Origin: Chrysomallon squamiferum
Lineage: Eukaryota > Mollusca > Gastropoda > Neomphalida > Peltospiridae
NCBI GenBank assembly: GCA_012295275.1
Contig: CM022668.1
Location: forward strand, 11,933,022 to 11,958,021
Length of the DNA: 25,000 nucleotides
Direction of reading: 5' to 3'
Shown: one piece after another, positions 21,301-25,000 of the stretch
Position numbering within the stretch: position 1 is the first letter of the stretch
Layout of the letters: every line of letters starts with the position of its first letter
Notes under the pieces: model-generated
Databases searched by the model: none
Told to the model about the DNA's origin: nothing
Seen by the model: the letters and a program-made list of their open reading frames with translations, nothing else
Position numbers and translations under genes: made by a program

Positions 21301-21894
21301 TAAGTGCCTTTTTTATTGGGCATGGTGGAGGCTGGGTTATCTTTCCATGAATATTTTTTTTTAATTTTGTTTTGTATTAGTTTATGATTTTAGAATTTAG
21401 ATAAAAAAAAAAAAAAAAAAAAAAAGTATTTCAGAGTAGGTGGTAGAATGGGTTAACTGCCAAAGAAAATGTTAAAAGATTAGGTAGGATTAACAAATAT
21501 TATCAGAGATAAAGATTATCGCAGGTGCTTTACATCATAATTGTGTCTGGCCAGAAGCCATTAAAATGACTTGATCCTTATACCTACAGCTTTTAAGTCC
21601 TGGACCCCAACCAACTGAACCCCAGTTCAGAGCAATACTGAACAACCATTGGAAATTTGTTTTTAACTTGTCAGTGTTATTTTAATCCTATAATTACCTT
21701 ATCTGAGCAGGTTACAGAATAAAAGAGGGTAATTAAAATAATAATAATAATAATAAAGTGAACATTAATTTAAATGTCTAGAAGAACAATAAGTAAGAAA
21801 TGTCAAAAGATTAAGAACCAGAGCTTATCTTAAAGCGCTAATCCTTAATCTGGAAATCTGTGCTTGTGAGAAGTGTGTTAATATAAATTAGGCA
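21301..21894 (+). other. Intronic sequence, no gene seen
   Basis: It includes an A-run at about 21402-21425 and a short AAT run at 21739-21756. The less AT-rich stretch at 21540-21720 has a CCTACAG acceptor-like site, but the frame meets TAA at once. Confidence 0.5.
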
Positions 21895-22560
21895 GCAGTT
21901 TTAGACGGATTTCTGATACAGAACAGACATGTAATTGTTTTTGTGGTTCATAATTCTGATAGAAAAAAAAAAAAAAAAATTGTGTATGATAATTATACTG
22001 ACAGAAAACAGACAAAACCTGACGTTTTATTGTGTCAGTAATTATTTTGATCCAGAAGGGACACATCTTGTGGTTTATTAATAACTGTTTTCGTGCAGTA
22101 CAGACAGATCTTGTGTTCAGAAATTATGTGGATGGAATACTGACATTTTGTGTTGTGTCTATGGTCTGGATAGAGTACAGACATATCTTGCAGTGTTTTT
22201 ATGTTATTTGGACTTAGTACAGACATATCTTTTGTTGTATCAGTATTATCTGGGTAGAATAGAGACATATCTTGCATTGTGTTTGCATTATCTGATTTAG
22301 ACATGTATTGTGTTTCTGTCTGTGTGTTATTTGGATAAGAGTACAGACATCTCTTGTGTCAGTATTTTCTGGATAAAAGACAGACAAATCTGGTGTCCAT
22401 GTTTTCTGAACAGAGTACAGACATCTTTTGTAGTGTCTCCGTTTTTTTGATAAGAATACAGACATTACAAGTGTCAGTAATTTCTGAATAGAGTACAGAC
22501 ATACCTTACATGAATAATAACTCTGACAAACTACAGACAAATCTTGTGTTCAGTAGTTAT
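21895..22560 (+). repeat. Degenerate minisatellite, units about 36-50 bases
   Basis: Units carry GTACAGACATATCTTGTGT followed by CAGTATTTTCTGGATAGA-like sequence. Anchors (CAGACAT or close) occur near 21924, 22009, 22102, 22179, 22220, 22346, 22382, 22418, 22461, 22497 and 22536. Open frames on both strands here are the repeat in translation. Confidence 0.8.
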
Positions 22561-22808
22561 AGAGAGAAGGAATAATATTTGTGTAATATAGGAGACATAC
22601 TTACAGACTTACAGGTGATTAATAATTATGAAAGAAAGAGGAGATAAAGAAGATACTTGCATATTTGTATAGTGCTAGATAATAATTATGATGCCTGCTA
22701 TAGTTTTTGAAGACAGAAGTGGACGATGGTAATTTTTAAATATTATTAGGAAAGTTTATGTTGATGTTGATGTAGTCATTATATTGTCTTTATTCTTTTT
22801 GTTAGTTA

Positions 22809-22841
<33 letters not shown>

Positions 22842-22844
22842 GTT

Positions 22845-22879
<35 letters not shown>

Positions 22880-23061
22880 TAGTTTTATTATAATTTCAAT
22901 TTATTAATTATTATTATTTGTTATTTATTATTATTTCTGTCATTGTATTATTATCATCATCAGCATCATTATCATCATCATTATTATTATTATTATTAGT
23001 AGTATGATTGTTTTATTATTATTATTATTATTATTTATTATCATCGTCATCATCATCATCT

Positions 23062-23093
<32 letters not shown>

Positions 23094-23138
23094 GTTATTA
23101 ATATTATTATTATATTGTTGTTGTTATCATTATCACAG
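22561..23138 (+). other. Intronic sequence with ATT microsatellites
   Basis: ATT runs lie at about 22810-22880 and 22978-23110, mixed with ATC/GTC triplets. The region ends in GTTGTTGTTATCATTATCACAG, an acceptor-like sequence. Confidence 0.6.
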
Positions 23139-23217
23139 TACTCTGAAACAGAAAACGAAACCCAAAAACATTACATGCAGTAACATGCCTACCTCAACAA
23201 TAACCACACCTGTGTAT
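23139..23217 (+). CDS. Possible third exon of the right-hand gene (3' border uncertain)
   Basis: Acceptor TATCACAG is followed by T, which completes the AG left by the exon at 17720 (Ser). The frame then reads TLKQKTKPKNITCSNM, PTSTITTPVY. Composition is less repetitive than the flanks, and Thr/Pro/Lys content resembles the first exon. Candidate donors are GTATGT at 23214 (exon end 23213) and GTAACA at 23218 (exon end 23217). The frame stays open beyond, but only into a poly-A run. Intron length (about 5.4 kb) is plausible. Confidence 0.35.
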
Positions 23218-23222
23218 GTAAC

Positions 23223-23230
<8 letters not shown>

Positions 23231-23267
<37 letters not shown>
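23231..23267 (+). repeat. Poly-A tract
   Basis: About 35 A residues are followed by GAAAGAAAAAC and AAATA repeats. It could be the tail of a retrotransposed element, but no element body or target-site duplication was identified. Confidence 0.9.
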
Positions 23268-23564
23268 AAGAAAAACAAAAAGTAAAATAAAATAAAATAA
23301 GAAAGAGAAACATGTACAGACTTGGTCACCACCCATATATTATTTACATCTATACATAACAGACTTGGAAAGGCAAGTCATATAATGCATATAAACACAG
23401 AAATACATTTGTAACAAGAAGAAAAACATTAAGGTTTTTATTTTCCTTTCAAACTTTCTGCACTGCTACATAAAATACAAGCCAGTTTAAAATAAAAATC
23501 ACTCATGCATGAAAGAAAGTAATTTGCAATTCACATATGTGTAATAAAATATATTTGTGATTAA

Positions 23565-23875
23565 TATTAGTGTTATTATTATTACTGTTATTATTATTAT
23601 TACTGTTATTATTGTTATTATTATTATTACTGTTATTATTGTTATCATTATTGTTGTTCTTATTAATATTATTATTGTTACTGTTATTATTACTATTATT
23701 ATTGTTGTTATCAGTATTATTATTGTTATTATTACTACTACTATCATTATTCCTGTCGCTATTATTATTACTGTTATTGTTATTATTACTATTATTATTA
23801 TTGTTATCAGTATTATTATTACTGTTATTATTATTATTACTGTTATTATTATTATTACTATTATTATTACTGTTA

Positions 23876-23917
<42 letters not shown>

Positions 23918-23918
23918 G
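23565..23918 (+). repeat. (ATT)n with ACT/GTT interruptions
   Basis: About 350 bases of ATT triplets are broken by ACTGTT, GTT and ATC. Triplet phase is nearly continuous, so long open frames of Ile/Thr/Val or Leu appear on both strands. These are not genes. Confidence 0.95.
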
Positions 23919-25000
23919 TTGTAGTTTTATAATTATTTTAGTTTTATTATTAATATTAATATTGTTATTTCAACCCAGACAAAACTTGTGTATGATAATT
24001 TCACAATGACTAATATTTTTCCAAACAAAATCTTTAATTGCTTTTCGATATTATCTGTCACCAATCTGTTTATCTGAACTTCGTATTTAAGTAGCAGATT
24101 ATCTCCCTTGATTATATATCCCTTGGAGATTATCTCCCTTGAGTACCGATTATTAAACCATTAAACTGGTGGATTACTGGTAATTGATATTATATCACTG
24201 GCTGCATATTTCAGCTGAATACATTTATATATAACACATTGAAGTTTTGTTCTGGTTCAGTGAGTTTTAACTGTTAAATTTTATGCTTAATTGAACATAA
24301 TTGTCGAGTTTATTTTGCATTTTATATTACTTTATTCACGTTGTGGATTATTTGCTGGCAAACTGTCAGTTATAACAGAACTTAATAATAAATAAAAATA
24401 CATTAATATATACATACTTATGTGCACGAATAAATGTTCTAATGTGTACATAAACATAGTTACCACATATGCGCATGCACACACACACATATATTATATT
24501 ATGTTATATACATATATACACACATATACAAACAAAAGTGTGGAAGTAGACTTTGGAAATGATTTTTCCTTTTTTCTTTTTTCTTTGCTTTTTCTTTTTT
24601 TCTTTATTTTTTTTCTTCTCTTTTTTAATTTTTCCTTTCTTCTTTTCCTTTTCTTTTTTTTTTTTTTTTTCTGTCATGGCTTTTCCATTGAATATAGATA
24701 AAACCTGCTACTTATATAGATACAAATTCTAGCTTATACATGTTTGAACACCACCCCCATCCCTTTTTGATAACCTGGTTCTGCCCTTGTATATAATAAT
24801 ACTTCATCAGAATACAGTTTAGTACTTTTGAAGAGACTCTTGATCATATCAAGTTACACAACTGTAACTATTACTTACAGGTCTGTCCTTGGATTATGTA
24901 ACAGACTATTTACTTCTCTAGAAAACAAACATTAGAGTTTAGAATACTTGTTTTTTGTTACTTCTGAGCCAACACCTGTCTACCCTCCTGTTATATTGTA
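23919..25000 (+). other. Right-edge intronic sequence
   Basis: GATTATCTCCCTTGA occurs at 24098 and 24128 (30-base duplication). A CA/TA patch lies at 24478-24530 and a pyrimidine-rich CTTTTT tract at about 24565-24671. At the very end, TTACTTCTGAG|CCAACACCTG could begin an exon (24969 onward), open in all three phases but only 32 bases long in the window. Confidence 0.4.

Noticed and set aside
21588-21720. Possible exon after CCTACAG in a less AT-rich stretch
   Set aside because: In the phase set by the previous exon, TAA follows within the first two codons; it could be an old repeat fragment.
22032-22540. Open frames of 61-108 codons on both strands
   Set aside because: They are a degenerate tandem repeat in translation; both strands are equally open and no splice or start evidence supports them.
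23557-24009. Long Ile/Thr/Val and Leu open frames on both strands
   Set aside because: These are pure ATT-type microsatellite read in different frames.

Overview
This is an animal (metazoan) nuclear window: AT-rich, full of A/T homopolymers and AAT/ATT, GA/TC and TG microsatellites, with short intron-interrupted exons and GT-AG splice sites. One gene is recognised with confidence, TMBIM6 (Bax inhibitor-1), on the minus strand in eight coding exons. The repeat-heavy AT-rich style and compact introns would suit a mollusc, possibly a cephalopod, but that assignment is inference from general character only.

Layout. (1) Positions 252-2288, plus strand: the last three coding exons of a gene that starts outside the window (326 residues plus stop visible). 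Splice phases agree across all three. The product is Ser/Thr-rich and was not recognised. (2) 2289 to about 5555: 3' flanks of two convergent genes, with a 101-base GA tract and one half of an inverted repeat pair. (3) 5556-13703, minus strand: TMBIM6, a predicted multi-pass ER membrane protein of about 240 residues. (4) 13704-15312: the head-to-head intergenic and promoter region, carrying two YY1-like ATGGCG motifs that point away from each other, and a 109-base TC tract ending in a splice-acceptor-like TTTCAG. (5) 15313 onward, plus strand: the start of a second unrecognised gene. Two phase-compatible coding exons are clear (15313-15461 and 17658-17720), a third at 23139 is plausible, and the gene probably leaves the window on the right. 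Its introns hold several large tandem arrays.

Most unusual signal: tandem repeats sit directly against exon edges and include copies of the splice sites. Intron 5 of TMBIM6 contains five degenerate extra copies of the exon 5 end, three of them with an intact GTAAGT donor. Intron 3 contains an almost exact extra copy of the exon 3 donor. Intron 2 repeats lie beside the exon 3 acceptor. A 40-base array of about 22 indel-free units decays into shorter units that run up to a 63-base exon in the second gene. This may mean that exon-edge sequence seeds local minisatellites here. A second oddity is the TMBIM6 exon 4/5 junction, where the best donor breaks the frame and a neighbouring donor adds two residues. 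Most long open frames in the window are translated microsatellites, not genes.
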